A stretch of 64,000 nucleotides of DNA from Nannocystis pusilla (GTDB lineage: Bacteria; Myxococcota_A; Polyangia; Nannocystales; Nannocystaceae): positions 5,185,168 through 5,249,167 of the forward strand of contig NZ_JAPNKE010000002.1 of NCBI RefSeq assembly GCF_026626665.1. Direction: 5' to 3'. Below are positions 34,184 through 42,353 of the stretch, piece after piece. Under the pieces are notes generated by a model. The model did not search any database, was not told where the DNA came from, and saw only the letters and a list, made by a program, of their open reading frames with translations. Positions within the stretch are counted from its first letter, which is position 1; every line of letters begins with the position of its first letter. The position numbers and the translations under genes are program-made.

Positions 34184-36236
34184 TCAGCTCGGCTCACCGG
34201 GCTGCGGCGGACCGATCCGGTACGGCCGCATCATCTCGTTGTCCTCGTGCTCGACGATGTGGCAGTGCCACACGAATTGCCCGGGCTGCGCGAAGTTCAT
34301 CTTCACCCGCGTCACCTGGCCGGGATATGCGATGACCATGTCCTTGAAGCCGCTCTCCCATGGCTCTGCCGGCGTCGGCGACGAGCCAGGCTCGACCATC
34401 ACCGTCCGGGCGTCTTCGTCGACGAGGATGGCCTGGCGGTCGACGACCTCGAACACGACCTCGTGGATGTGCATCGGGTGGGCGTCGCCGGTGGCGTTGT
34501 AGAACTCCCACACCTCCGTGGCCCCGACGGCGGGGTTCTCGGTGACCGCGTCGTCCCAGTGCTGCGAGGTCCACTCCGCCGGCGCCATCGAGGGATCGCC
34601 GGCCACCGTGCCCAGCAGCGCCTCGCTCGGGGCGCCGGGAAAGAACATCGACATCTCCTCGAGCAGCGCGAGCCTGCGCGTCGACGTCGCCGGCGGTAAG
34701 ACGGGGAGAGCGGGCAAATCGAGGAACTCCGGCGGGGTCGTCGGATCGCGCCGCGAAGCCGGGACGACCCGGATTGCAGCACTTGCCCCGTGGTGCCCGC
34801 GTCGGCCGGCGGAAAGTCCACACCCGGGATCCCGCCGGCGAAGGGTTCGTCCGGCCCGATGTTGTGGAGCAGGTGCTCCCCGGCCGGCACGTCGGTGAAG
34901 TCGACGATGCAGTCCGCTCGCTCGGCCGGCCCGAGGAGGACGCGGTCGCCGTGATCGTCGGTGATATTTACGGGCGCGACGAGGAACCCGCCCTCGTTGC
35001 CGATCTGCCACACCTTGACGCCCGGGATGTTGCCGAAGTCCAGGATCAGGAAGCGGGACTGGCAGCCGTTGAGCAGGCGCAGCCGGTAGCGGCGCTGCTC
35101 GACGACCTGAAACGGCCAGGTGCTCCCATTCACCATCATGGTGTTGCCGAAGAACTCCGGGTTCCAGATCGGCGAGACATCGCTGTCGGGGATGTAGGGC
35201 CCGGTGATGCCGTCGAAGAAAGCGCGGGTGTCGGGGTAGAACAGGCTGCCGTCGCTGTTGAAAGATCGATCCTGGATGGCGATCGGGATCTCGTAATACG
35301 TGGCGTCGGGCGGGTCGTGCCGCGAAGGGGCCGGCCCCGGGAGCACGGCCTTCTTGCCGGTACGGTTGTCCCTCACGTCGTCGCCGGGGCCGCCGCGGAG
35401 GAGATAGAAGCCCGCGAGGCCGGCGTAGACGTTGAGCCGGGTCAACCCTAGCGTATGGTCGTGATACCACTTCGTCGACGCGCGTTCTTCGTTGGGGTAC
35501 TGGAAGGTCGCAGAGCCCGGGCTCCACGCGGCGCCGAACTTGGCCTCCGCCTTCGCCGCGAAGAAATCGTACCACGTGCCTTCGGTGGCGTAGCCCGCGG
35601 GAATGTCGTCAGCGACGGGGAGGAACCACGCCTCGGCGTAGCCGTCGCTCTCGTCACCGACCCCGACGGACCCGTGGAGGTGCGTGACGATCGGGATCGG
35701 GCCGGTGTACTGACCCGGGGTCGACGAGAAGCCCGGCCTCGTGTCGCGGGCGGAGACACCGCCGGGCGGGTTGGCCCAGTGCAGCGTCGGATCGACCGGC
35801 AGCAGATGCGGGAGAAATTCCCGTCGGCGCTCACCAGTTCGTTGATCCATTTTACACGCACCGGCCGGCCCCATTCGGCCTCGATCGTCAGGGCCGGCGA
35901 ATGAAAGAGCGCAGGCTCCCGACCCCGGACCGCCCTGGGGCCGTAGCTCCACACCGTCGTGGTCGGGAACCCGGGGGGCAAGATCTGCTGCGACGACGGC
36001 CGGACCGCGATCTCGTAATAATCGACGTTCTTACCACCCTTGGCCGCGACCCTGCCCGCGCTCGGCATCACCGGGGGTATGAGCAGGGGGACTTGGTACT
36101 TGGGTATCGTCGCGGGCTCCAGGGTCCCGCCCGGGACCGGCTGCGCGAGGGCGCTGCGCACCCCGCCCGGGCCGGCGAAATAGCACATGAAGCCGGTTCC
36201 CCCCACGTATTTGATGAAAGAGCGTCTGTGTATCAT
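34184..36236 (-). CDS. Multicopper oxidase, CotA/laccase-like, Tat-exported (two frameshifts)
   Basis: Read from ATG 36236. A Tat signal (HRRSFIKYVGGTGFMCYFAG) is followed by three cupredoxin domains. Copper ligands are all visible: THLHGS, WYHDHTLG, HPMHIHE and WHCHIVEHEDNEMM, the last with the axial Met. The wide spacing and the GLAGFYLLRG and AFFDGITGPYIPDS blocks are those of CotA/bilirubin-oxidase-like enzymes. It would oxidise phenolics, metals or pigments in the periplasm. Frames break near 35828 (CCC for CCCC, joining GNFS to PHLLPVDPTLHWANPP) and near 34777 (AA for AAA, joining GQVLQ to IRVVPASRRDP). All copper sites lie in intact parts, so the gene is probably functional. Confidence 0.88.
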
Positions 36237-36569
36237 CGTAAAACCGCCGCCACCAGATGCGCGGCGCCGCGGACGCTGCCCCGCGGCTCCAAAGCGCCTC
36301 GCGGAAATTACCGCCATTCACAGTGTCAACCAGCGCTCGAGATCACCATAGCATACAGCACCCGACAGCGTGGCGAATCGCGCGAGCCGAATCCCACGCA
36401 TCGCCGTCCGAGAATCGATGCGCGGGTTTGCGATCTGACCGAGAACCAGATCGCACAGGTGCCATGAGGCGGATGATGCCACGACCCCCCGGCACGAGCA
36501 GGATGCTCGCGACGAAGCGGACGACGAGGCGCGGTGCGCTCGCCGCAATGCCATCCACGAAGCGGCAAG
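36237..36569. other. Intergenic with possible promoter of the oxidase gene
   Basis: A minus-strand TTGACA (plus 36324-36329) and an inverted repeat GCGG-AAATTA-CCGC (36301-36314) lie 65-90 bases upstream of the oxidase start. No gene-like frame and no well-spaced -10 are seen. Confidence 0.3.
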
Positions 36570-36974
36570 TCAGCGGCGTGGGTCCGGGCCGAGCAGGTCC
36601 CAGCGGTTGCCCGCGATGTCGCGGAACACGGCGACGCGCCCGTACGGCTCGGTGCGCGGGGGAGCCACGAACTCGACCCCGGCCGCGACCATGCGCGCGT
36701 GCGCGGCGTCGAAGTCGTCGACGCGCAGGAACAGGCCGACGCGGCCGGCGAATTGGTCCCCGACGGCCGCAGCCTGGCGCGGCCCGTCGGCGCGCGCCAG
36801 CAAGATCGCCGTCTGCGCGCCGGGCGGCCGCACGACCACCCAACGCTTCGCGCGCCCGTCGTTGGTGTGCGCCAGCGAGTCCTCGACCAGCGTGAAGCCG
36901 AGCGCGCCGACGAAGAATTCGATCGCGGGGTCGTAGTCGTCGACGATCAGGGCCACGAGCTCGAGGAAGGACAT
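36570..36974 (-). CDS. VOC-superfamily (glyoxalase-like) protein
   Basis: The protein has 134 residues, a single pair of beta-alpha-beta-beta-beta modules. The first is MSFLELVALIVDDYDPAIEF, the second GRVGLFLRVDDFDAAHARMV, and the end GRVAVFRDIAGNRWDLLGPD. The layout matches metal-dependent VOC proteins; Glu in FLELV and the terminal region give plausible ligands, but there is no decisive catalytic residue. Size and isolation fit the many small VOC proteins of unknown substrate. CATACT lies nine bases before the ATG, compatible with a short or absent leader. Confidence 0.85.
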   Translation of the reverse strand: MSFLELVALIVDDYDPAIEFFVGALGFTLVEDSLAHTNDGRAKRWVVVRPPGAQTAILLARADGPRQAAAVGDQFAGRVGLFLRVDDFDAAHARMVAAGVEFVAPPRTEPYGRVAVFRDIAGNRWDLLGPDPRR

Positions 36975-37096
36975 GCCGCGCGGAGTATGCCGGATGTCCG
37001 ACGGCGCCGCCCTCCGGTCCGGCGCCGCCTCGACCGGCCCGCGCCGTCGGCCTCGCCGGACGGGATTACCCCCTCCAAACGAGGCGCGAGCGCAGC

Positions 37097-38435
37097 TCAC
37101 GGGGCGAACGCGAACATCCGCTCGTGCGAGAAGCTCTCGAGCAGGATCAGCTCGCCGCAGCGGCCCCGGAGGCTGCGCACCCACGAGGTCGAGTCGGGCG
37201 CCAGCACGCCGGGCAACGGGGCGACCTTCAGCAGCTCGCCGGCGAGCGACACGGTCCGCAGCTCGAGCGTGTGCGTGTTCGTCATGATGTCGTGGTGCCA
37301 CTTGCTGCGCGACACCGGGATCGTGAAGCCGTCGCCGTCGACCAGCATGTCCTGGGCCCACGCCGTCATGTCGCCCTCGGGCGCCGCCACCGTCAGCTCC
37401 CAGCGCGTCTCGCCGGTGGCGACCTCGACGGACAGCAGCTCGGCGCGCGTCGAGAATTCGACGGTCCCGCGCAGCACGACGAGCTGGTCGCCCGGGGCGA
37501 AGTGCAGCCCGGTGATGTCCTCGTAGACCGGGACGGTGAGCACGCGGTCCCAGAGCAGCGCGCCGTCGGCGTCGAAGCGCCACAGCCGCAGCGTGTCCAC
37601 CTCGTCGGCGTTGAAGTCGGCGTGGGCCGCGACCGCGACGTCGCCCTGCGGCCCGATGGCGATCTGGCGCGGGACCAAATCGCCGGGCCCCGCGAGCTCC
37701 CGCTTCCACAGCGGCGCGCCGGTGTCGGGCGCGAGCATGGCGACCTGCCGCGTGCCCATGCGCGTCGTGGCCGGCGACCGCCAGCGCATCGCCGGCCACG
37801 GCCATCACCGGTCGGAAGAGAAACTCGGGCGCCGGGAAGGCCAGCTCGATCTGCGACAGCAGTTGCATGTCGGCGCTGAAGCGCGTCAGCTTGTGGACCG
37901 TTCCGTCGTCGCCGTCGAAGTGCTCGGCGAGCACCAGCGGTTGGTCGTCCGCGCCGATGCGCAGGGAGTGGACCTCCACCGGCGAGGTGCCCAGCGCGGC
38001 CGTCTGCGGGCCGAGCACCGCGCCGTCCGGCGCGAACAGCAGGAGCGCCAGGCCGCTCTGCTCCGAGTCGGGCTGGTAGTTCATGGCCACGACGATCCGA
38101 CCGTCCGCCATGTGCCCCATCGGCGCCGTGCCGCTGTAGAACCCGAACGACATCGGCGGCGGCTCGAACTCGGCGCTCCACAGCGGCGCGAGGCGCTCCT
38201 GTCCCTCGGGACAGTCGGCTGGCAACCCGGTGGTCGTCCCCCCGGTGGTCGGCTCCCCGGGGGTCGGCTCCCCGGTGGTCGGTCCAGGCCCCTCGCTGGT
38301 CCCGCCCTCGCTGGTGCCCGCGGTGCTGGATTCGCCGCCGGACTCGCTCGCGCTGGCGCTCTCGCCGCTCTTGGGGCCGCACGCGCCCGTCAGCGCGAGC
38401 GCCCCCGCGAACATCCACAAAGCTCTGCTCTTCAT
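37097..38435 (-). CDS. Beta-propeller lipoprotein of unknown function (one frameshift)
   Basis: Read from ATG 38435. The signal is MKSRALWMFAGALALTGACG with lipobox LTGAC, and a linker rich in Ser, Gly, Thr and Pro follows. About 360 residues then look like repeated propeller blades (GLALLLFAPDGAVLGPQTAA, VDTLRLWRFDADGALLWDRV, TGETRWELTVAAPEGDMTAW). The frame changes near 37770, linking ALAVAG to TRMGTRQVAMLAPDTGAPLW. It is probably an outer-membrane lipoprotein binding ligand or partner. The divergent gene at 38810 encodes another lipoprotein with a propeller-like body, so they may be functionally related. Confidence 0.7.
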
Positions 38436-38809
38436 GAGGGCAGCGTGCACGGCGTCGGCGTGACTCGACCAGTGACGGCGATCGGACCTGCGACCGCGAC
38501 ACCGTCCCGGCGCCCTCGCGGACCGTGTGTCGAGCTCGGACCGCACGACCGCGTGCGCGGCTCCGTCGGGCTCTCTCGCAAGCGATCGCGTGCGAGCTGC
38601 CGCGCCTGCTTCCCGTCGATCGTCGGGTGCGCGTCGATCGTCGCTGGCGCGGCCGGGGTTCGTCGACGCCACCCAGCTCGGCGCCGACAGGCTCTCCAGG
38701 GGGCGCGGCTCCGCGCGAGAATCTCGCGTGCATTTTGTCTGCGACATCCGGCTGCGACCCCGGTCCTCCGGGCGACGAGGCGCGCTGCCGCCTCGCGAGG
38801 CAGCTGAAC
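38436..38809. other. Divergent intergenic region with a palindrome
   Basis: A perfect inverted repeat CGCGAGA-A-TCTCGCG (38714-38728) about 80 bases before the plus-strand start could be an operator shared by the two divergent lipoprotein genes. Nothing else is recognised. Confidence 0.4.
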
Positions 38810-40246
38810 ATGACTCGACGACTGCATGAGAGGATCACGACATCCACTTCGACCGCGCGCACGGGCGGCGGACGCCCGCTCGCGTTCGTCGCGGCGTTCC
38901 TGCTCGGGGCGGCCTGCGGCGGGTTCGCCGGCGACGGCGACACCACCGCCGGCACCGGGCCCGACGACCCCGACGATCCCTGCACCGCGTTCACCGACTG
39001 CGTGGAGTGCGGCGACGCCAACCTCGGGTGCGCCTGGTGTGCGGGGACGTGCAGGAGCCGTCCCGACGGCGTCTCGATCAACGACGACGCCTGGTGCGAG
39101 TGGGGCTTCGCCGAGGGCGGCACCGCCTGCAAGGACATCGACGGCGTCCGGCTCGTCGAGAGCACGCTGCCGATCGACTGTCGCTCGTCGATGCACGAGG
39201 AAGACCCGCGCTGTGTGATCCCCGACGACGACAACGCCGCCGAGCTCGGTGAGGGCCCGGCCTTCCCGGGCGGCTTCGGCGGGCTCTACGGCGGTCACCT
39301 CGACGTCGCCGGCAACCGGGTCATCCTCGGCGCGATGACCAATCGCCCGGGCGAAGAGCTCGGATCGATCTGGACGGCCGACCTCACCACCGGCGACCGG
39401 GCGCTCGCCTCGGGCGCCACCGAGGACGCGATCGTCGGCTACCTCGAGCGCGGCGCCGGCCCGGCCTTCGGCACGCGGGTGTTCGACATCGACCTCGCGC
39501 CCGACGGCGCCTGGATCGCCTACGCCGACGCGGGTCTGTTCCGGGTCGATCCGGACACCGGCGATCGGACGCTGCTCTGGTCGGCCGCGAGCACGCCGTG
39601 CGTGCATGTCGGCATCATCTTCGCCCCCAACGGCATCGACGGCAGCGCGGTCGCGGTCGGCCCCGACGGGACGATGTACATCCCGTCCAACGAGGACGAG
39701 AACGTCGATCCACCCCCGGACGACGGCGTGTTCGCCATCAAGCCCGACGGCTCGTGCCGCATCCTGACGATGAGCTCGTCGGAGGCCGAGCGCGTGGTCG
39801 GCGAGGGCCCGTCGGTCGGCGGCGATTACCGCGGACTGGTGCTGCAGGGCGACAAGTTGCTCGCGCTCGGCATGCCGGGGGATCTCCACGAGATCGACCT
39901 CGCTACCGGCGCTCGCCGCCTCGTCACGAGCGAGACGAGGAACGTCGGCGACGGGCCGCCCGCCGATTATCAGTACCTCGCAGTCTCGAGCACCGGCACG
40001 CTCCTCGCCTCGGGCGACAGCGTCGACTCGTTCGCGGACGCGACCCGCGCGCTGACCGAGATCGACCCCGCCTCCGGCGATCGCAAGCTCCGCTGGGCTT
40101 ACCGCGGACCCGCGACGTCCTCGCCGCAGCTGACGTGGCTCGCGCCGCACCCGGACCTGCCGGGGATCTACGTCGCCGTCGAGGAGGGCGAGTCCCTCGT
40201 GCTCTACGAGCCCGCGACCGGCAACACCAACCTCCTGTCGCACTGA
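38810..40246 (+). CDS. Lipoprotein with PSI-like cysteine domain and beta-propeller
   Basis: The protein has 478 residues from ATG 38810. The signal AFVAAFLLGAACGG carries the lipobox GAAC. A short acidic linker leads to a PSI/plexin-repeat-like module (CTAFTDCVECGDANLGCAWC followed by AGTCRSR), well known in myxobacterial surface proteins. The remaining 350 residues are propeller-like strands (NRVILGAMTNRPGEELGSIW, VFDIDLAPDGAWIAYADAGL, DGVFAIKPDGSCRILTM, LLALGMPGDLHEIDLATGAR). It likely binds a ligand or partner at the cell surface. An in-frame upstream extension to 38525 lacks a signal and is rejected. Confidence 0.75.
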   Translation: MTRRLHERITTSTSTARTGGGRPLAFVAAFLLGAACGGFAGDGDTTAGTGPDDPDDPCTAFTDCVECGDANLGCAWCAGTCRSRPDGVSINDDAWCEWGFAEGGTACKDIDGVRLVESTLPIDCRSSMHEEDPRCVIPDDDNAAELGEGPAFPGGFGGLYGGHLDVAGNRVILGAMTNRPGEELGSIWTADLTTGDRALASGATEDAIVGYLERGAGPAFGTRVFDIDLAPDGAWIAYADAGLFRVDPDTGDRTLLWSAASTPCVHVGIIFAPNGIDGSAVAVGPDGTMYIPSNEDENVDPPPDDGVFAIKPDGSCRILTMSSSEAERVVGEGPSVGGDYRGLVLQGDKLLALGMPGDLHEIDLATGARRLVTSETRNVGDGPPADYQYLAVSSTGTLLASGDSVDSFADATRALTEIDPASGDRKLRWAYRGPATSSPQLTWLAPHPDLPGIYVAVEEGESLVLYEPATGNTNLLSH

Positions 40247-40343
40247 CGGCGCGCGAGCCGACGATCGTGGCGCGCCGACCGTCGGCGGTGTGGCAATCTG
40301 CCGACCATCGGCCGGCGGATCCGGCCGCCGAACGGAGGATGAC

Positions 40344-41003
40344 ATGATCACGCTCTATGGCTTCGGACGCATCTTTCCCGAGGGGCGCGGCGAGACGAAA
40401 GACCTCCGGGCGCAGTGGGCGCTCGAGGAGACCGGGCTGCCGTATCGAGTCCACGCGCTCGACCACACCGGCGGCGAGCTCGACGGCGACGCCTTCAGCC
40501 GGATCAGCCCCTTCCACCAGGCGCCGGTGATCGACGACGACGGCTTCATCGTCGCCGAGTCGGCGGCGGTGGTGCTCTACCTGGCCGAGAAAGCCGGCAA
40601 GCTGATCCCGGGCGACGTCCAGGGTCGCACCCGCGTGGTCCAGTGGTGCTTCGCCGCGGTCAGCACCGTCGAGCCGACTCTGGTGTGCCTCGACTTCATC
40701 GAAGTCTTCGACCGCGACAAGGTCGCCCACGCCGTCGAGGCGGGGGCGCGCAAGATCGCCGGCCGCTGGCTCGGTGACCTCGAGCGCCGCCTCGAGGGCC
40801 GCGAGTGGATCGCCTGCGACGCATTCACGGCGGCCGACATCCTGATGGCCTGCGTCCTGCGCGGCGTCCGTAAGACCGACCTGATGGAGCCGTACCCGCG
40901 GATCAAGGCCTACTACGCGCGGGCCTTCGCCCGTCCGGCGTGGCAGCGCACCCTCGCCCTCTACGCCGAGCGCGTCGGCGTGAGCGTCGACGACATCCGC
41001 TAG
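40344..41003 (+). CDS. Glutathione S-transferase family protein
   Basis: The protein has 219 residues from ATG 40344 with Shine-Dalgarno GGAGG. The thioredoxin-like N-domain includes LRAQWALEETGLPYRVHALD, SPFHQAPVIDDDGFIVAESA (cis-Pro and the Ser following Glu that binds glutathione) and AVVLYLAEK. The C-domain has the N-cap AFTAADILMACVL. The pattern fits the YfcG/YyaD-like prokaryotic GSTs. It is a second GST in the window, not closely related to the beta-class one at 17524. Detoxification or disulphide reductase activity is likely. Confidence 0.88.
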   Translation: MITLYGFGRIFPEGRGETKDLRAQWALEETGLPYRVHALDHTGGELDGDAFSRISPFHQAPVIDDDGFIVAESAAVVLYLAEKAGKLIPGDVQGRTRVVQWCFAAVSTVEPTLVCLDFIEVFDRDKVAHAVEAGARKIAGRWLGDLERRLEGREWIACDAFTAADILMACVLRGVRKTDLMEPYPRIKAYYARAFARPAWQRTLALYAERVGVSVDDIR

Positions 41004-41156
41004 CGCCCGGCGCGGCCCGCGTCGCGCTCGACATTCCCGAAGCAAGCACTTCAGTACGTGCTCCAGAATTCATGATTGTCGACGCGCAACAACCCGCGCT
41101 CACGACAGGGCCCGGCGCGCATAGTACGGTGGTCCGACTCGCCCGGGCCGACACGC

Positions 41157-42083
41157 ATGGCAGGCACCACGCTCTTCACCCTCCTCGACGACCTGGCCGC
41201 GCTGCTCGACGACGTCGCCGTCCTGACGAAGGTGGCGACCAAGAAGACCGCCGGGGTGCTCGGCGACGACCTGGCCCTCAACGCCGAGCAGGTGGCCGGC
41301 GTCATCCCCGAGCGGGAGCTGCCGGTCGTGTGGGCGGTGGCCAAGGGCTCCCTCGTCAACAAGGTGATCCTGGTGCCGCTCGCCCTGCTGATCAGCGCGG
41401 TCGCGGGCTGGGCCATCACGCCGCTGCTGATGCTGGGCGGCGCCTTCCTGTGCTACGAGGGCTGCGAGAAGCTCGCCCACCGCTACCTCGCGCCGGCCGA
41501 GGACGCGCGCCGCGAGGCTGCGCTGGTGCGGGCGATCGCCGACCCCGCCGTCGACATGGTCGCGTTCGAGCGGGACAAGATCCGCGGGGCCGTGCGCACC
41601 GACTTCATCCTGTCGGCCGAGGTCATCGTGATCTCGCTCGGCGCGGTCGCCTCGGCGCCGTTCGCCACCCGCGTGCTGACGCTGGTGGCGGTCGCCCTGC
41701 TCATGACCATCGGCGTCTACGGCCTGGTCGCGGGCATCGTCAAGCTCGACGACGCCGGCCTGCATCTCAGCAAGCGGACCGGCCTGACGCGCCGCTTCGG
41801 CGAGCTGATCTTGCGCGGCGCGCCCTACCTGATGAAGGGCCTGTCGATCGCCGGCACCGTGGCCATGTTCCTCGTCGGCGGCGGCATCCTGGTGCACGGG
41901 ATCCCCGGCGCCGAGGCGCTCGGCGAGCGGCTCGCCGCCACCGTCCCGGGCGCGGGGTTCATCATCCCCAGCCTGTGGAGCGGCCTCGTCGGTCTGCTCG
42001 CCGGTGCGCTCCTGCTCGCGGTCGTCAAGTGCGTCCAGCGGCTCGTCCGCGGCCCGCGCGAGGCCACCGGCGCCCGCCCGTGA
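41157..42083 (+). CDS. DUF808 (YedI-type) membrane protein
   Basis: The protein has 308 residues from ATG 41157. It matches the DUF808 family throughout: TTLFTLLDDLAALLDDVAVL, VATKKTAGVLGDDLALNAEQ at the N-terminus, then SLVNKVILVPLALLISAVAG, AFLCYEGCEKLAHRY, KIRGAVRTDFILSAEVIVIS and the C-terminal glycine-rich membrane helices. Six to seven helices are expected. The family's function is unknown, although it is conserved widely in Proteobacteria. The gene stands alone; a GACATGTC-type repeat lies 22 bases behind its stop. Confidence 0.9.
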   Translation: MAGTTLFTLLDDLAALLDDVAVLTKVATKKTAGVLGDDLALNAEQVAGVIPERELPVVWAVAKGSLVNKVILVPLALLISAVAGWAITPLLMLGGAFLCYEGCEKLAHRYLAPAEDARREAALVRAIADPAVDMVAFERDKIRGAVRTDFILSAEVIVISLGAVASAPFATRVLTLVAVALLMTIGVYGLVAGIVKLDDAGLHLSKRTGLTRRFGELILRGAPYLMKGLSIAGTVAMFLVGGGILVHGIPGAEALGERLAATVPGAGFIIPSLWSGLVGLLAGALLLAVVKCVQRLVRGPREATGARP

Positions 42084-42104
42084 GCCGCCGGGCCCGAGCG
42101 AATA

Positions 42105-42124
42105 CCTGTCCTTCAGGACACATG
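42105..42124. repeat. GACATGTC-type repeat, copy o
   Basis: CCTGTCCTTCAGGACACATG: TGTCCT and AGGACA pair around TC, followed by ACATG. It is the only clear complete copy in the second half of the window, again directly behind a stop. The remaining bases to 42353 hold no supported gene. Confidence 0.5.
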
Positions 42125-42353
42125 TAGCGCAGCCCGACGACGCGGCGTCGACGAAGCAGCGCGCGGCCAAGAGACCGGCGAAGCCCGCGGCGAAGAAGCA
42201 GCGCCGGCCCACTGACAGTGACTCGCTGCGAGCGAAGTCGGCCACGCAGACGCGGAGGCATCCGGTTCCGATCGCGGCGGGCGAGAAAATCGGGGATCGA
42301 GCCCAATTGATCGGTGCGCCTCGGCCACAGCCGTAGGTAGGCCCTGCACGATC

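Noticed and set aside
36318..36554. Small minus-strand ORFs upstream of the multicopper oxidase
   Set aside because: Ser/Arg-rich, no domain, and they overlap the probable promoter region.
42120..42336. Lys/Ala/Arg-rich frame (KQRAAKRPAKPAAKKQRRP) like a histone-H1-type tail
   Set aside because: No start codon in place and it begins inside a repeat; composition alone is not enough.
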